64,000 nt of DNA from NCBI RefSeq assembly GCF_000753735.1, contig NZ_JPIN01000002.1, forward strand, positions 124,001-188,000, read 5' to 3'. The translations under genes and the position numbers were made by a program. Positions 8,431 through 16,857 of the stretch are shown here, piece by piece; positions within the stretch are counted from its first letter, which is position 1; every line of letters begins with the position of its first letter. The DNA is from Pseudidiomarina atlantica (GTDB lineage Bacteria > Pseudomonadota > Gammaproteobacteria > Enterobacterales > Alteromonadaceae). The notes beneath the pieces are model-generated. The model was not told the origin of the DNA, searched no databases, and saw only the letters and a list, made by a program, of their open reading frames with translations.

Positions 8431-9499
8431 TTGCACCAACTTGGTGCATCCGGATTGGGACCAACTTCTAACCGGCATCGTTCAGCTTGATGAGCAGTTC
8501 CATATTACCTACATGAACGCTGCTGCCGAGACCATTCTTGATGGCAGCCGCAAGCGGTTGCTCAACACACCGCTATTTAGCCTGTTTAGTTTTAGTTCGT
8601 TGGATCCGCAGGTGCTACGCCATGCCATGCGTGAGCAACAAAGTGTTTCTGACAGTGACGTGACTTGGATTTTCCACGATGGGCAGCGCTTAACCGTTGA
8701 GTTCATCGCGCAACCGCTGAGCCAGCAGCAGGTGCTGTTGGAATTGCGCCAAGTGGATCAAATCCGTCGTATTAATCAAGAAAACTCGCAGCAACAACAA
8801 TTGCAAGCGGCGCACAGCATTGTGCGTGGCCTCGCCCATGAAATTAAAAATCCGTTAGGCGGATTACGCGGTGCTGCGCAATTATTGGCGAGTGAGCTCA
8901 ACGACAGCGAACTCACGGAATACACCGACCTGATCATGCAACAGGCCGACCGTTTGCGGAATTTGGTCGATAGGATGTTGGGTTCCCATGAGCTGCCTAA
9001 GCGCACCGCCATGAATTTGCACGCGGTGATTGAAAATGTCATTGCCATTGCCCAGTTAAGTGCGCCGAAGCAGATTCAGATCCAACGTGATTACGACCCG
9101 AGTTTGCCGGAACTTACTATGGCTCCCGATGCAATTGAACAAGCAGTACTGAATGTGGTGATGAATGCGATTGAAGCGCTCAGCGACCAAGCGACTGGCC
9201 TGATTACTGTGCGCACCCGCATTTTGCACCAGCAGACCTTATACGGACAGCGTTACCGCCAATGTGCTGTGGTCGAAGTGCAAGACAACGGGCCGGGCAT
9301 TCCAGAGCAACTTAAAGATACCTTGTTTTATCCCATGGTCAGTGGTCGCGCAGGTGGCACCGGACTGGGTTTGGCGATCACGCAGAACGTGGTGCATCAG
9401 CACGCCGGTAAGGTCGAGGTTTTGAGTGAACCCGGCGACACCCGCTTTTTGCTGTATCTGCCGTATATCGAAACCCGCTCGACAGCGACACAGGAGTAA
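8417..9499 (+). CDS. glnL: Nitrogen regulation sensor kinase NtrB
   Basis: 360 residues if started at GTG 8417 (preceded by AAGGTGG); GTG 8408 is an alternative, and no ATG occurs before 8515. Either start overlaps the end of the DUF4124 gene. A PAS domain covers roughly residues 12-110. The H-box LAHEIKNPLGGLRGAAQLL holds the phosphorylated His near residue 141. An N-box (NVVMNAIEAL) and G-boxes (DNGPGIP, GGTGLGLAIT) complete the HATPase domain. There is no membrane segment, as in cytoplasmic NtrB. Under nitrogen limitation it phosphorylates NtrC and under excess acts as its phosphatase, controlled by PII. An NtrC box lies within its first codons (8432-8448). NtrC follows after 3 bases. Confidence 0.95.
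   Translation: MAKTDCTNLVHPDWDQLLTGIVQLDEQFHITYMNAAAETILDGSRKRLLNTPLFSLFSFSSLDPQVLRHAMREQQSVSDSDVTWIFHDGQRLTVEFIAQPLSQQQVLLELRQVDQIRRINQENSQQQQLQAAHSIVRGLAHEIKNPLGGLRGAAQLLASELNDSELTEYTDLIMQQADRLRNLVDRMLGSHELPKRTAMNLHAVIENVIAIAQLSAPKQIQIQRDYDPSLPELTMAPDAIEQAVLNVVMNAIEALSDQATGLITVRTRILHQQTLYGQRYRQCAVVEVQDNGPGIPEQLKDTLFYPMVSGRAGGTGLGLAITQNVVHQHAGKVEVLSEPGDTRFLLYLPYIETRSTATQE
8432..8448. promoter_or_regulatory. NtrC box inside the 5' end of ntrB
   Basis: TGCACCAACTTGGTGCA is a perfect palindrome (TGCACCA-N3-TGGTGCA) and matches the NtrC consensus better than the two boxes before glnA. It falls about 15 bases after the predicted ntrB start and just after the DUF4124 stop. In enterobacteria NtrC sites near the glnL promoter repress ntrBC, so a similar autoregulatory role is plausible here; the exact mechanism is inference. 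Confidence 0.75.
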
Positions 9500-9502
9500 G
9501 CC

Positions 9503-10912
9503 ATGCAAAGTGAACAACCGGTTTGGCTGCTCGATGATGATAGCTCGATTCGTTGGGTGCTAGAAAAAGCGCTGCAACGCGCCAATATCGAGACGCGCAG
9601 CTTCGCCAATGCGCAGCAACTGTACCAAGCCCTCGAGCACACACAGCCGCTGGTATTACTGACCGACATCCGCATGCCTGGTGATGATGGCCTTGCGGTA
9701 TTGGAGTTCGTACAACGCCAGTATCCGCAGTTGAAGGTGATTGTGATGACCGCCCACTCCGATTTGGATTCTGCGGTCAGTGCCTTTCAAGGCGGGGCTT
9801 TTGAATATCTCGCCAAGCCGTTCGATATGGACGAAGTGGTACACACGGTGAGCCGCGCCTTGCAGCTCGAACAGCAAACCCAAACCGACACCCAAGCGGA
9901 GCACTTCGCGAGTGGCATTATCGGCGCGGCGCCGGCGATGCAAGACGTGTTTCGTGCCATTGGACGGTTGTCGCACTCGAGTGCTACGGTGCTTATCACC
10001 GGCGCTTCGGGAACAGGTAAAGAGTTAGTTGCGCGCGCGTTGCACCAGCATAGTCCGCGCCAGCACAAACCTTTTATCGCCTTGAACATGGCTGCGATAC
10101 CGGCAGATCTTATCGAGTCAGAACTATTTGGTCATGAAAAAGGCGCTTTCACCGGTGCCACCCAACGCCGTCGTGGACGCTTCGAACAAGCCGATGGCGG
10201 AACTTTATTTCTTGATGAAATCGGCGATATGCCATTGGCCGTGCAAACCCGCTTGCTACGCGTGCTGGCCGAAGGACAATTTTATCCCGTTGGCAGCTAC
10301 GAGCCGGTGCAAGTGAATGTGCGCATCATTGCCGCAACCCATCAACAACTTGAGCAGCGAGTCGAGCAGCGCGAATTTCGCGAAGACTTGTTTCATCGCC
10401 TCAACGTGATCCGCCTACAACTGCCAACCCTAGCTGAGCGCCGCAGCGACATCCCGCAACTAGCCCAGCATTTTCTCAGCAAGGCCGCGCAAGAACTAAA
10501 CGCCGAGCCGAAGCAGCTAACGCCGGCCGCCGAAGCCGCCTTGCAGCAAGCCGGCTGGCCTGGCAACGTGCGGCAACTCGAGAACACCTGCCGCTGGCTC
10601 ACCGTCATGGCTCCAGCCCGCCTCGTCGACCTTGCCGACCTGCCCGAACCGCTCAGAAAGGGCAGCCCTTTTTCGGAGGATTTGCCCGCAGAATCAAAAG
10701 GATGGCGTTGCGAGATTCGCGATTATGTGCAGCAGCAATTCAACCAAAATGAGGTCAATGTCTTAACTGAGCTTACTGAGGAAATTGAACGAATCGCATT
10801 AGAAGCGGCTCTAAAGCATACCGACGGCCATAAACAGCAAGCTGCAGAGTTGCTTGGCTGGGGCCGCAACACCTTAACCCGCAAGCTCAAAGACTTGGTA
10901 AAAGATAGGTAA
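9503..10912 (+). CDS. glnG: Nitrogen regulation response regulator NtrC (sigma-54 activator)
   Basis: 469 residues, as usual for NtrC. The receiver domain has the phosphoacceptor in [11 protein letters not shown] near residue 54. The AAA+ domain follows, with Walker A GASGTGKE near 168, the sigma-54-contact loop GAFTGA near 215, and Walker [16 protein letters not shown]-terminal Fis-type helix-turn-helix covers about 430-465 ([20 protein letters not shown]). When phosphorylated by NtrB it binds the enhancer boxes seen upstream of glnA and in ntrB and drives open-complex formation at the sigma-54 promoter. A 14-bp dispersed repeat lies in the linker between the AAA+ and Fis domains (10655-10668) and encodes part of RKGSPFSED, a place where extra sequence is tolerated. 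Confidence 0.97.
   Translation: MQSEQPVWLLDDDSSIRWVLEKALQRANIETRSFANAQQLYQALEHTQPLVLLTDIRMPGDDGLAVLEFVQRQYPQLKVIVMTAHSDLDSAVSAFQGGAFEYLAKPFDMDEVVHTVSRALQLEQQTQTDTQAEHFASGIIGAAPAMQDVFRAIGRLSHSSATVLITGASGTGKELVARALHQHSPRQHKPFIALNMAAIPADLIESELFGHEKGAFTGATQRRRGRFEQADGGTLFLDEIGDMPLAVQTRLLRVLAEGQFYPVGSYEPVQVNVRIIAATHQQLEQRVEQREFREDLFHRLNVIRLQLPTLAERRSDIPQLAQHFLSKAAQELNAEPKQLTPAAEAALQQAGWPGNVRQLENTCRWLTVMAPARLVDLADLPEPLRKGSPFSEDLPAESKGWRCEIRDYVQQQFNQNEVNVLTELTEEIERIALEAALKHTDGHKQQAAELLGWGRNTLTRKLKDLVKDR
10655..10668 (+). repeat. Dispersed 14-bp repeat copy 2, inside ntrC
   Basis: Exact AGAAAGGGCAGCCC, followed by TTTTT. It lies in the coding sequence of the NtrC interdomain linker. It is the only copy of the family within a gene in this window. 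Confidence 0.7.
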
Positions 10913-10924
10913 ATGGGCTATTAA

Positions 10925-10960
10925 TTTACACTGTCCTTTACATAATGCTTAGTGTGTAAA
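10925..10960. promoter_or_regulatory. Possible CpxR binding sites upstream of cpxR
   Basis: TTTAC occurs at 10925-10929 and 10937-10941 (on the minus strand GTAAA-N7-GTAAA), and GTAAA at 10956-10960. The known CpxR box is two GTAAA half-sites separated by 4-8 bases. The location 30-65 bases before cpxR suggests autoregulation. The motif is short, so this is tentative. Confidence 0.5.
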
Positions 10961-10990
10961 GAGCTACAAGACAACAACACAGGGTAACTT

Positions 10991-11668
10991 ATGAGCAAAA
11001 TATTACTTGTAGATGATGATGCAGAACTAAGCAGTATGTTGGAGCAAATCCTGACCAAGGAAGGCTTCCAGTTAACCCTCGCCGCCGACGGTGAAATTGG
11101 CCTCGAGCGCGCACTTAGCGGGTCATTTGATCTCATCTTGCTCGATGTCATGTTGCCAGGCATCGACGGCTTCCAGTTATTGCAGCGCTTACGCCAACAG
11201 TCGCGCAACACGCCAGTGTTGATGTTGACCGCGCGGGGTGACGATGAAGATCGGGTCGCAGGGCTTGAGCTGGGTGCCGATGATTATTTACCAAAGCCAT
11301 TCTATCCAAAAGAGCTGGTCGCGCGCGTGAAAGCGCTATTACGGCGCACGCCGAACACCAGTGTGCGTCCCGAGAAAAGTGAATACGCAGGCTTTACCGT
11401 AGATCCAGCACAAAACGAAGCGCGCTGCGACAATCATGTGTTGGACCTAACCCCAACCGAATTCGACATCTTGCGCACCTTAGTGCGAGGCAATGGCGAG
11501 GTGGTGAGCAAAGATCAACTTTCAGTAGCTGCCTTGGGTCGCTCATTGGCGCCGTTTGACCGCAGCTTGGATGTGCATATTAGTAACATTCGCAAGAAGT
11601 TACCGAACGAACCCGAGCGGATCCAAACCGTGCGGGGTCGCGGTTATCGCATCCTGAAACTCGCTTAA
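10991..11668 (+). CDS. cpxR: Response regulator, OmpR/PhoB family (CpxR-type)
   Basis: 225 residues. The receiver domain shows the acidic pocket VDDDAE, the phosphoacceptor in LILLDVMLPGIDGF near residue 51, and the lysine in PKPF near 103. The C-terminal winged helix has the wing sequence VRGRGYRIL near the end and DVHISNIRKKL before it. With the sensor kinase 26 bases downstream it forms an envelope-stress two-component pair. The CpxR name rests on overall resemblance, the pairing, and GTAAA-type repeats in front of the gene. It lies 78 bases after ntrC on the same strand with its own RBS, so it is probably a separate unit. Confidence 0.88.
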   Translation: MSKILLVDDDAELSSMLEQILTKEGFQLTLAADGEIGLERALSGSFDLILLDVMLPGIDGFQLLQRLRQQSRNTPVLMLTARGDDEDRVAGLELGADDYLPKPFYPKELVARVKALLRRTPNTSVRPEKSEYAGFTVDPAQNEARCDNHVLDLTPTEFDILRTLVRGNGEVVSKDQLSVAALGRSLAPFDRSLDVHISNIRKKLPNEPERIQTVRGRGYRILKLA

Positions 11669-11694
11669 GCTAGCCACCGTCGAAAGGGAGCGCC

Positions 11695-13053
11695 ATGCGC
11701 TGGTATAACTCGCTGTCGATACGCCTGTTATTGCTATTTTGGGTACTGCTGTTTGCGGTGGCAAGCAGCGGTTACCTGTTGGCGCTCTGGTTCAGCAAAC
11801 CGGTGGTGCCACAACCGGTGCCTAGCGAGGTGCAATCGTCGCTGGCGCCGATACTGTCGGAAGTTGAAACCTTTCGCTCACTCACCCCGGGGCGCTTAGT
11901 CGCTGGTGACTACCGCGTTGCCGCTAGCTTGGCGCCTAGTGGCACCGAGCGCTTGCAGTTCGACCGCAATATTAGCGCTAACTTCCGTGAGTTGATGATG
12001 CGACAACTCGACGCCGACCAACCGCAGCAGTTTCCCATGGGTAGCCGTATGTTGATGGGTCCTTTCGCGTTGCAAGACTATCGAATTTTAGTCACGCGCC
12101 CACTCACTGTAGATGAGCAACAAGAGCAAGCCACCAACGAGCAGCAAACCCAGCGCGTACAAACCCTGTCACTGTTAGTTGGCAGTTTCGCTATTGCGAT
12201 TTTGCTCGGTGTTTGGTTGATTCAACCGTTGCGGCGATTGACTCTTGCCACGCGGGAAATCGCCAAAGGCAGTGAGCAGCCAAATTTGCAGCGCTTGCCG
12301 AAACGCAATGACGAGCTCGGTGAGTTAGCCCGCGCTTTAAAGACTACCGCGTACGATCTCGCCGTATCGCGCGATGCTCAGCGCCGTTTGTTGTCTGACG
12401 TATCACACGAACTGCGCTCGCCGCTCGCCCGCATGCAAGTGGCGCTGATGCTCAGCGCAGACGAAGACGATAGCCAAGCGCGCGACAACCATATGAATCA
12501 ACTCGGTCGCGATTTAGAGCGCTTGAGTACTATTATTGAGCGCATTTTATCGCTCTCGCGTTTGGAGAACGGCTTGGTGAAACTCCAAGCCGAACCGGTG
12601 GATGTCCGGCAGCTGGTTGAGCAATTGGTGAGCGACTTGAACTACACCGATGCTAAGCAGGGGGCGCGCTTGCAAGTGCATGACAGCGATGCTTGGCCGA
12701 ACACCGAAAGCGACCCAGAACTATTACGGCTCATCATCGAGAACTTTGTACGCAATGCGCTGCAATACACCGACGACGCCATTGAAATCAGTTGTCAACA
12801 AGACCAGACTCGCTACACTATCATCATTCGTGACCATGGACCTGGCGTACCACCCGAGCAATTGAGTCAGCTGTTCACGCCGTTTTATCGCGCCGATCCG
12901 TCACGTAATCACAAAGCCGGTGTCGGTTTAGGTATGGCTTTAAGTATGCGTACCGCGGCGGTATTAGGCGGTACTGTGGAAGCACGGAATCACCCCGATG
13001 GTGGCTTAGAAATAACGGTAACACTTCCGTTGCAGGTGGTGTCAAAAGCATAA
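11695..13053 (+). CDS. cpxA: Sensor histidine kinase (CpxA-type)
   Basis: 452 residues. The first membrane segment covers about residues 8-30 (LLLLFWVLLFAVASSGYLL). A periplasmic domain of about 125 residues follows, then TM2 near 160-178 (LLVGSFAIAILLGVWLI), a HAMP linker, the H-box SDVSHELRSPLARM with the phosphorylated His near residue 240, and HATPase boxes ENFVRNALQYTD, DHGPGVP and GVGLGMAL. This is the standard layout of CpxA, which senses misfolded envelope proteins and adjusts CpxR phosphorylation. No CpxP gene is next to it. A preceding AAAGGGAGC serves as RBS. Confidence 0.88.
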   Translation: MRWYNSLSIRLLLLFWVLLFAVASSGYLLALWFSKPVVPQPVPSEVQSSLAPILSEVETFRSLTPGRLVAGDYRVAASLAPSGTERLQFDRNISANFRELMMRQLDADQPQQFPMGSRMLMGPFALQDYRILVTRPLTVDEQQEQATNEQQTQRVQTLSLLVGSFAIAILLGVWLIQPLRRLTLATREIAKGSEQPNLQRLPKRNDELGELARALKTTAYDLAVSRDAQRRLLSDVSHELRSPLARMQVALMLSADEDDSQARDNHMNQLGRDLERLSTIIERILSLSRLENGLVKLQAEPVDVRQLVEQLVSDLNYTDAKQGARLQVHDSDAWPNTESDPELLRLIIENFVRNALQYTDDAIEISCQQDQTRYTIIIRDHGPGVPPEQLSQLFTPFYRADPSRNHKAGVGLGMALSMRTAAVLGGTVEARNHPDGGLEITVTLPLQVVSKA

Positions 13054-13072
13054 CAGCCGGTGAGGCAAAACC

Positions 13073-14116
13073 ATGACAGGGCAAATGGACGATAAGCCAG
13101 CAGATGATCAGAAGAGCGAATGGCAAGCATTCTACAACGACACGATTCTGCCGTTTTGGCGTGAGCATGCTCAGCAGCTGACCATTCAGCGTCCGAAACA
13201 GGTCAAACTCAATTACTACTTGCTGCAGCCGGACAACGCCAAAGCCATTGTATTGATCAGCCCGGGCCGAATTGAGGCAGCGATCAAGTACCCAGAGCTC
13301 GCGTGGGAGTTGTGTCAGCAAGGCTACGCCGTGGCGGTCCTCGACCATCGTGGACAAGGTTTTTCGCAGCGCTTGACGCCGAATCCACATCAGGGCCATG
13401 TGCATCATTTCAGTGACTTTGTTGATGATTTTGCCGCGTTTGTTCGCGATGTTGAAAAACAGACACAGTCGGCACAAGGCCAAGCGCTCAATCAATATTT
13501 ACTAGCGCATTCCATGGGTGGCGCGATTGCCGCTTTGTATCTTGCGCGTTACCCCCACCAAGTGAAAGCAGCAGTGTTATGCTCGCCGATGTTTGGCATT
13601 CAAACCAGTTTTATTCCGCATAGCGTTGCCGTCGGCATCACCACCCTTGGCGCGACATTGAACCAATGGCTGATGCCAAACAAGCCTTGGTATTTTATCG
13701 GAATGAGTGACTATGTTGAGGTGCCGTTTAGCGAAAACCAGCTGAGCCACAGCCAAGCGCGCTATTCGAGCTTCCGCGAACAGTACAAATTACACCCTGA
13801 AGTACAGCTCGGCGGACCCACTTTTCGGTGGCTGTCACAAGCCCTAAGAGCTGCTCGACAGGCGATTAACGAAGCCGCCGACATTCACATTCCGGTACTC
13901 GTCGTACAAGGTGGGGCGGACGAAGTGGTGGAAGGCAAAGCGCAACGCGAGTTTGTATGTGCGCTGTCGCATCCGTACAGCCAGCTCATGGTGGTCGAAG
14001 GCGGCCGCCATGAACTATTGATTGAAAGCGACGACTATCGCCAGCCCGTAATCAATCGCTTGTTGCGTTGGTTTGCTCAGGGCGGGGAACCGCGGACAAT
14101 GGATCCATGTGAATAA
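13073..14116 (+). CDS. Alpha/beta hydrolase, lysophospholipase L2-like
   Basis: 347 residues, a serine hydrolase of the lysophospholipase/monoacylglycerol-lipase group (Hydrolase_4). The nucleophile elbow is AHSMGG near residue 144. DHRGQGFS near 103 is typical of the group. A catalytic Asp in QGGADEVVEG near 282 and the His in EGGRHELL near 313 complete the triad. No signal peptide is seen, so it is probably cytoplasmic or inner-membrane associated. It follows cpxA by 19 bases and may be co-transcribed. Its 3' end overlaps the convergent fieF gene by 65 bases. The pldB name is possible, but substrate cannot be fixed from sequence. Confidence 0.85.
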   Translation: MTGQMDDKPADDQKSEWQAFYNDTILPFWREHAQQLTIQRPKQVKLNYYLLQPDNAKAIVLISPGRIEAAIKYPELAWELCQQGYAVAVLDHRGQGFSQRLTPNPHQGHVHHFSDFVDDFAAFVRDVEKQTQSAQGQALNQYLLAHSMGGAIAALYLARYPHQVKAAVLCSPMFGIQTSFIPHSVAVGITTLGATLNQWLMPNKPWYFIGMSDYVEVPFSENQLSHSQARYSSFREQYKLHPEVQLGGPTFRWLSQALRAARQAINEAADIHIPVLVVQGGADEVVEGKAQREFVCALSHPYSQLMVVEGGRHELLIESDDYRQPVINRLLRWFAQGGEPRTMDPCE

Positions 14117-14975
14117 TCACGTCGGTATCGGGGAACAGCGCGCGTAATTTTTGCTCGGCACCGTCGGCAATATCATGCGCTTGGCGCAGCGATAGCTCGT
14201 CTTCTAATTCGACATGACATTGAATAAAGCGTGTGGGGCCCGATGCACGGGTGCGTAAGTCATGCCAGCCATGAATTCCCGGTGTCTCGACCAGCACCTC
14301 AACAATTTTCTCTTTGTCGGCTAATGGCAGTTCTCGGTCCATCAGCCCTTGAAATGCCTCCCAGCCAATCCGAATCGCACCCCAGGCGAGGTAAATCGCA
14401 ATCAAGATGGCGAACGCACTGTCAGCCCACCACCAACCGTAAGCACTGAGTAACAACGCAACAATAACCGCGCTATTGAGCAGTAAGTCGGATTGAAAAT
14501 GCAGATGGTCGGCAGCGATGGCTTTGGAATCTGTGTGGCGAATCGCCACCCGCTGCAGCAGCACCAACGCGAGCGTCAAGGCAATCGCAAAGATTGACAC
14601 GTAAATCCCCAGCGTGGGTTGTGACACGCTGCCGCCTTGCCAGAGTTGCTGACCGCTGTGGACTAGTAACAACAGCGCCGAGCCAGTAATCAAGGCCGAT
14701 TGTACCAACGCCGCTAAGGATTCCGCTTTGCCATGCCCGAAGCGGTGCTCACGATCGGCCGGTTGTAACGCATAGCGCACCGAGAAAAAGGTAAATAACG
14801 AAGCCAAACTATCGAGCATGGAGTCGGTGGCCGAGGCGAGCATACTCGATGCATCGGTCACCAACCAGGCCCACAGTTTCACCACAATCAAGGTCAGTGC
14901 TACGGAAACCGACGCGCGCGTCGCGATCTTCACCCAGTAACCATAGTTTTGTTGGGCACTACCGTTTTGCCTCAT
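14052..14975 (-). CDS. fieF: Cation diffusion facilitator (FieF-type Fe/Zn exporter)
   Basis: 307 residues with six predicted membrane segments and a cytoplasmic C-terminal domain, the normal CDF layout. Metal-site motifs can be read: LASATDSMLDSLAS in TM2 (two Asp four residues apart), HRFGHGKAE in the following loop, and ADHLHFQSDLLLNS in TM5 (His and Asp four apart). The cytoplasmic domain contains HDLRTRASG and IQCHVELEDEL. It exports Zn2+, Fe2+ or similar ions against protons. The start ATG at 14973-14975 lies 58 bases from trmL, which diverges. The 3' end overlaps the hydrolase gene. Confidence 0.93.
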   Translation of the reverse strand: MRQNGSAQQNYGYWVKIATRASVSVALTLIVVKLWAWLVTDASSMLASATDSMLDSLASLFTFFSVRYALQPADREHRFGHGKAESLAALVQSALITGSALLLLVHSGQQLWQGGSVSQPTLGIYVSIFAIALTLALVLLQRVAIRHTDSKAIAADHLHFQSDLLLNSAVIVALLLSAYGWWWADSAFAILIAIYLAWGAIRIGWEAFQGLMDRELPLADKEKIVEVLVETPGIHGWHDLRTRASGPTRFIQCHVELEDELSLRQAHDIADGAEQKLRALFPDTDVIIHMDPLSAVPRPEQTNATSD

Positions 14976-15033
14976 GCAAATCGCTCCATAAACCGATAAA
15001 ATCCCGTTATTGACTTTAAACTGAGCCTTCGAG

Positions 15034-15498
15034 ATGTTTCATATTGCACTTTACCACCCCGTGATGGCAGCGAACACCGGCAATATCATTCGCCTGTGCG
15101 CCAACAATGGCTGCACCTTACACCTGATCGAACCGCTTGGCTTCGATCTCGAAGAGAAGAAGCTGCGCCGTGCGGGGCTCGATTATCACGACTTGAGTAA
15201 CGTCTACCGCTACCCAGACTTTACCGCGTTTAAGACGGCAATGGGCGAGCGCACGATTTACGCCATTACCACCAAAGGTACGCAGCGCTACACCGAGGTG
15301 CAATATCAAGCTGACGATGTGTTACTGTTTGGCTCCGAAACCAGTGGCCTCGACCCTGAAGTGATGGCACAAATTGCTCCCGAACAACGCCTTCGCGTGC
15401 CAATGCAGCCCAACAATCGTTCGCTGAATCTCTCTAATACGGTAGCGATTCTTAGTTATCACGCCTGGTTTCAGCACGACTTTGCAGGCGGCGCTTAA
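15034..15498 (+). CDS. trmL: tRNA (cytidine/uridine-34-2'-O)-methyltransferase
   Basis: 154 residues, the size of the minimal SPOUT methyltransferase TrmL (YibK). N-terminal [17 protein letters not shown], middle [11 protein letters not shown] and C-terminal [19 protein letters not shown] are the three conserved SPOUT motifs that form the knotted SAM site. It methylates the ribose of the wobble base in two tRNA-Leu isoacceptors. It is transcribed divergently from fieF. Its last 47 bases overlap the 3' end of the convergent TPR regulator gene. Confidence 0.96.
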   Translation: MFHIALYHPVMAANTGNIIRLCANNGCTLHLIEPLGFDLEEKKLRRAGLDYHDLSNVYRYPDFTAFKTAMGERTIYAITTKGTQRYTEVQYQADDVLLFGSETSGLDPEVMAQIAPEQRLRVPMQPNNRSLNLSNTVAILSYHAWFQHDFAGGA

Positions 15499-16738
15499 GC
15501 ACTGTCGCGCAATCATCTGACTGTTTCAGGCGACGCTGCAAGTCACTGCACAAGCGCAAACCACCCGCTTTATCTCCAGTTGTTTGTAGCACCGCGGCAA
15601 GGCCTATGGTGGCCTCTGGGTCGAGCGGCGCAAAACTTAACACCGTGCGATACCAAGTTTCGGCGTTGGCATCGTCGTGTCGTTGCCAATAACGGTCAGC
15701 GATAAGCACACCCAACTGTGCGTACCAGGGACGAATTTGCACGGGATCTTCGTTGTAACTTAGGGTCATTGCCGCAAACGCTTGTTCTAACGCGGCTAAA
15801 GCCGCAGCGTCTTGTTGTTGAGCAGTGTACAGATCCGCCAAATTGATCCACACTGGCCAGGCCTTGGCATCGCGCGCAATGGCGCGTTCATAAAGTTCAA
15901 TAGCGGCCTGCCATTCGCCTTGCGCCGAGCGCACAAAGCCCAAAGCTTTAAGCGCGATCGCACTGTCGGGCTGCAACGCCAAAGCGCGTTCAGCCAATAC
16001 CGCCGCGCGGCGCACGTTGGCTTGTGCTGCGGGCGTACTCAGTGCGCCGTTTTGATATTGTTCGGCAATCGATACGGGCTCACCGGCAAGGCGCGGCTCC
16101 GACCACCGAAAGGCTTTTTGTACGAGCGCGTTGGCAAGTCCAGCGTAGGCCTCGGCCGCGGCTGGATCCAACTCGAGCTTTTGCTCATAGAGCGCGATGG
16201 CCATTTCGTTGTCGGCTAGGCGCATTTGGTGATAATAGTCGTTCGCCCGCTGCAACAAGTCGTTATCATTCGCCACGACGGCGGTCGGCTTCGACGGCAA
16301 AGAATAGGCTAGTACCAACAGGACGACCAACAGACCCGCCAGCCAAACGAGCGATTGCCGCGAGTAAGCGCGTTGTGCTCCTGTACTTACAGGTTGTACC
16401 GCAGCGCATAATCGGTAGCCGCGCTTAGGTAAGGTCTCAATATAGCGTGGATGTTTTGGGTCATCTCCCAAGCTGGTGCGTAGCCGCGAAATGGTGCGTG
16501 CGATGGTATCATCACTAGCATAACTATCGAGCCATACCGCATCGATTAGCTGCTGCTTACTCACCACATTCCCAGCGTGTGTCGCCAACACCGCGAGGAC
16601 CTGACAAGATTTCGGCTCGAGGCGCACTGGCGATGCTCCTGTAAGAGGTGCCGTTGGGTCGACAGGCTCAGCTAAACCACTGCTAAAGTCGATGCACCAG
16701 TCGCCAATTTGTAGTTTTTCTGATTCAATAGTGTTCAT
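15452..16738 (-). CDS. CadC-like winged-helix membrane regulator with TPR repeats
   Basis: 428 residues from ATG 16738 (an in-frame TTG one codon earlier is less likely). The N-terminal winged helix (about 10-110) resembles OmpR-family DNA-binding domains: [18 protein letters not shown] and [13 protein letters not shown] single membrane segment follows near 130-150 ([18 protein letters not shown]). The C-terminal part is TPR-like, with [29 protein letters not shown] and [15 protein letters not shown]. ToxR/CadC-type one-component regulators share this layout: a cytoplasmic DNA-binding domain, one TM and a periplasmic sensor. The divergent S41 gene starting 120 bases away is a plausible target. 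The 3' end overlaps trmL. Confidence 0.88.
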   Translation of the reverse strand: MNTIESEKLQIGDWCIDFSSGLAEPVDPTAPLTGASPVRLEPKSCQVLAVLATHAGNVVSKQQLIDAVWLDSYASDDTIARTISRLRTSLGDDPKHPRYIETLPKRGYRLCAAVQPVSTGAQRAYSRQSLVWLAGLLVVLLVLAYSLPSKPTAVVANDNDLLQRANDYYHQMRLADNEMAIALYEQKLELDPAAAEAYAGLANALVQKAFRWSEPRLAGEPVSIAEQYQNGALSTPAAQANVRRAAVLAERALALQPDSAIALKALGFVRSAQGEWQAAIELYERAIARDAKAWPVWINLADLYTAQQQDAAALAALEQAFAAMTLSYNEDPVQIRPWYAQLGVLIADRYWQRHDDANAETWYRTVLSFAPLDPEATIGLAAVLQTTGDKAGGLRLCSDLQRRLKQSDDCATVLKRRLQSRAETRRDN

Positions 16739-16857
16739 CAATTCAGATACTTAGATAGTTGTCAGGTTTTTGTCCGCTAAATAACTTAAGCTTGTCAGGA
16801 CATTTAGCTTACGGTTGCTTACGCTGCATGCGACTTTTTCAACCGAGGAACACTTTT

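Noticed and set aside
12875-13495. 206-codon open frame opposite cpxA and the hydrolase
   Set aside because: Crosses two well-supported genes on the other strand; no RBS or family.
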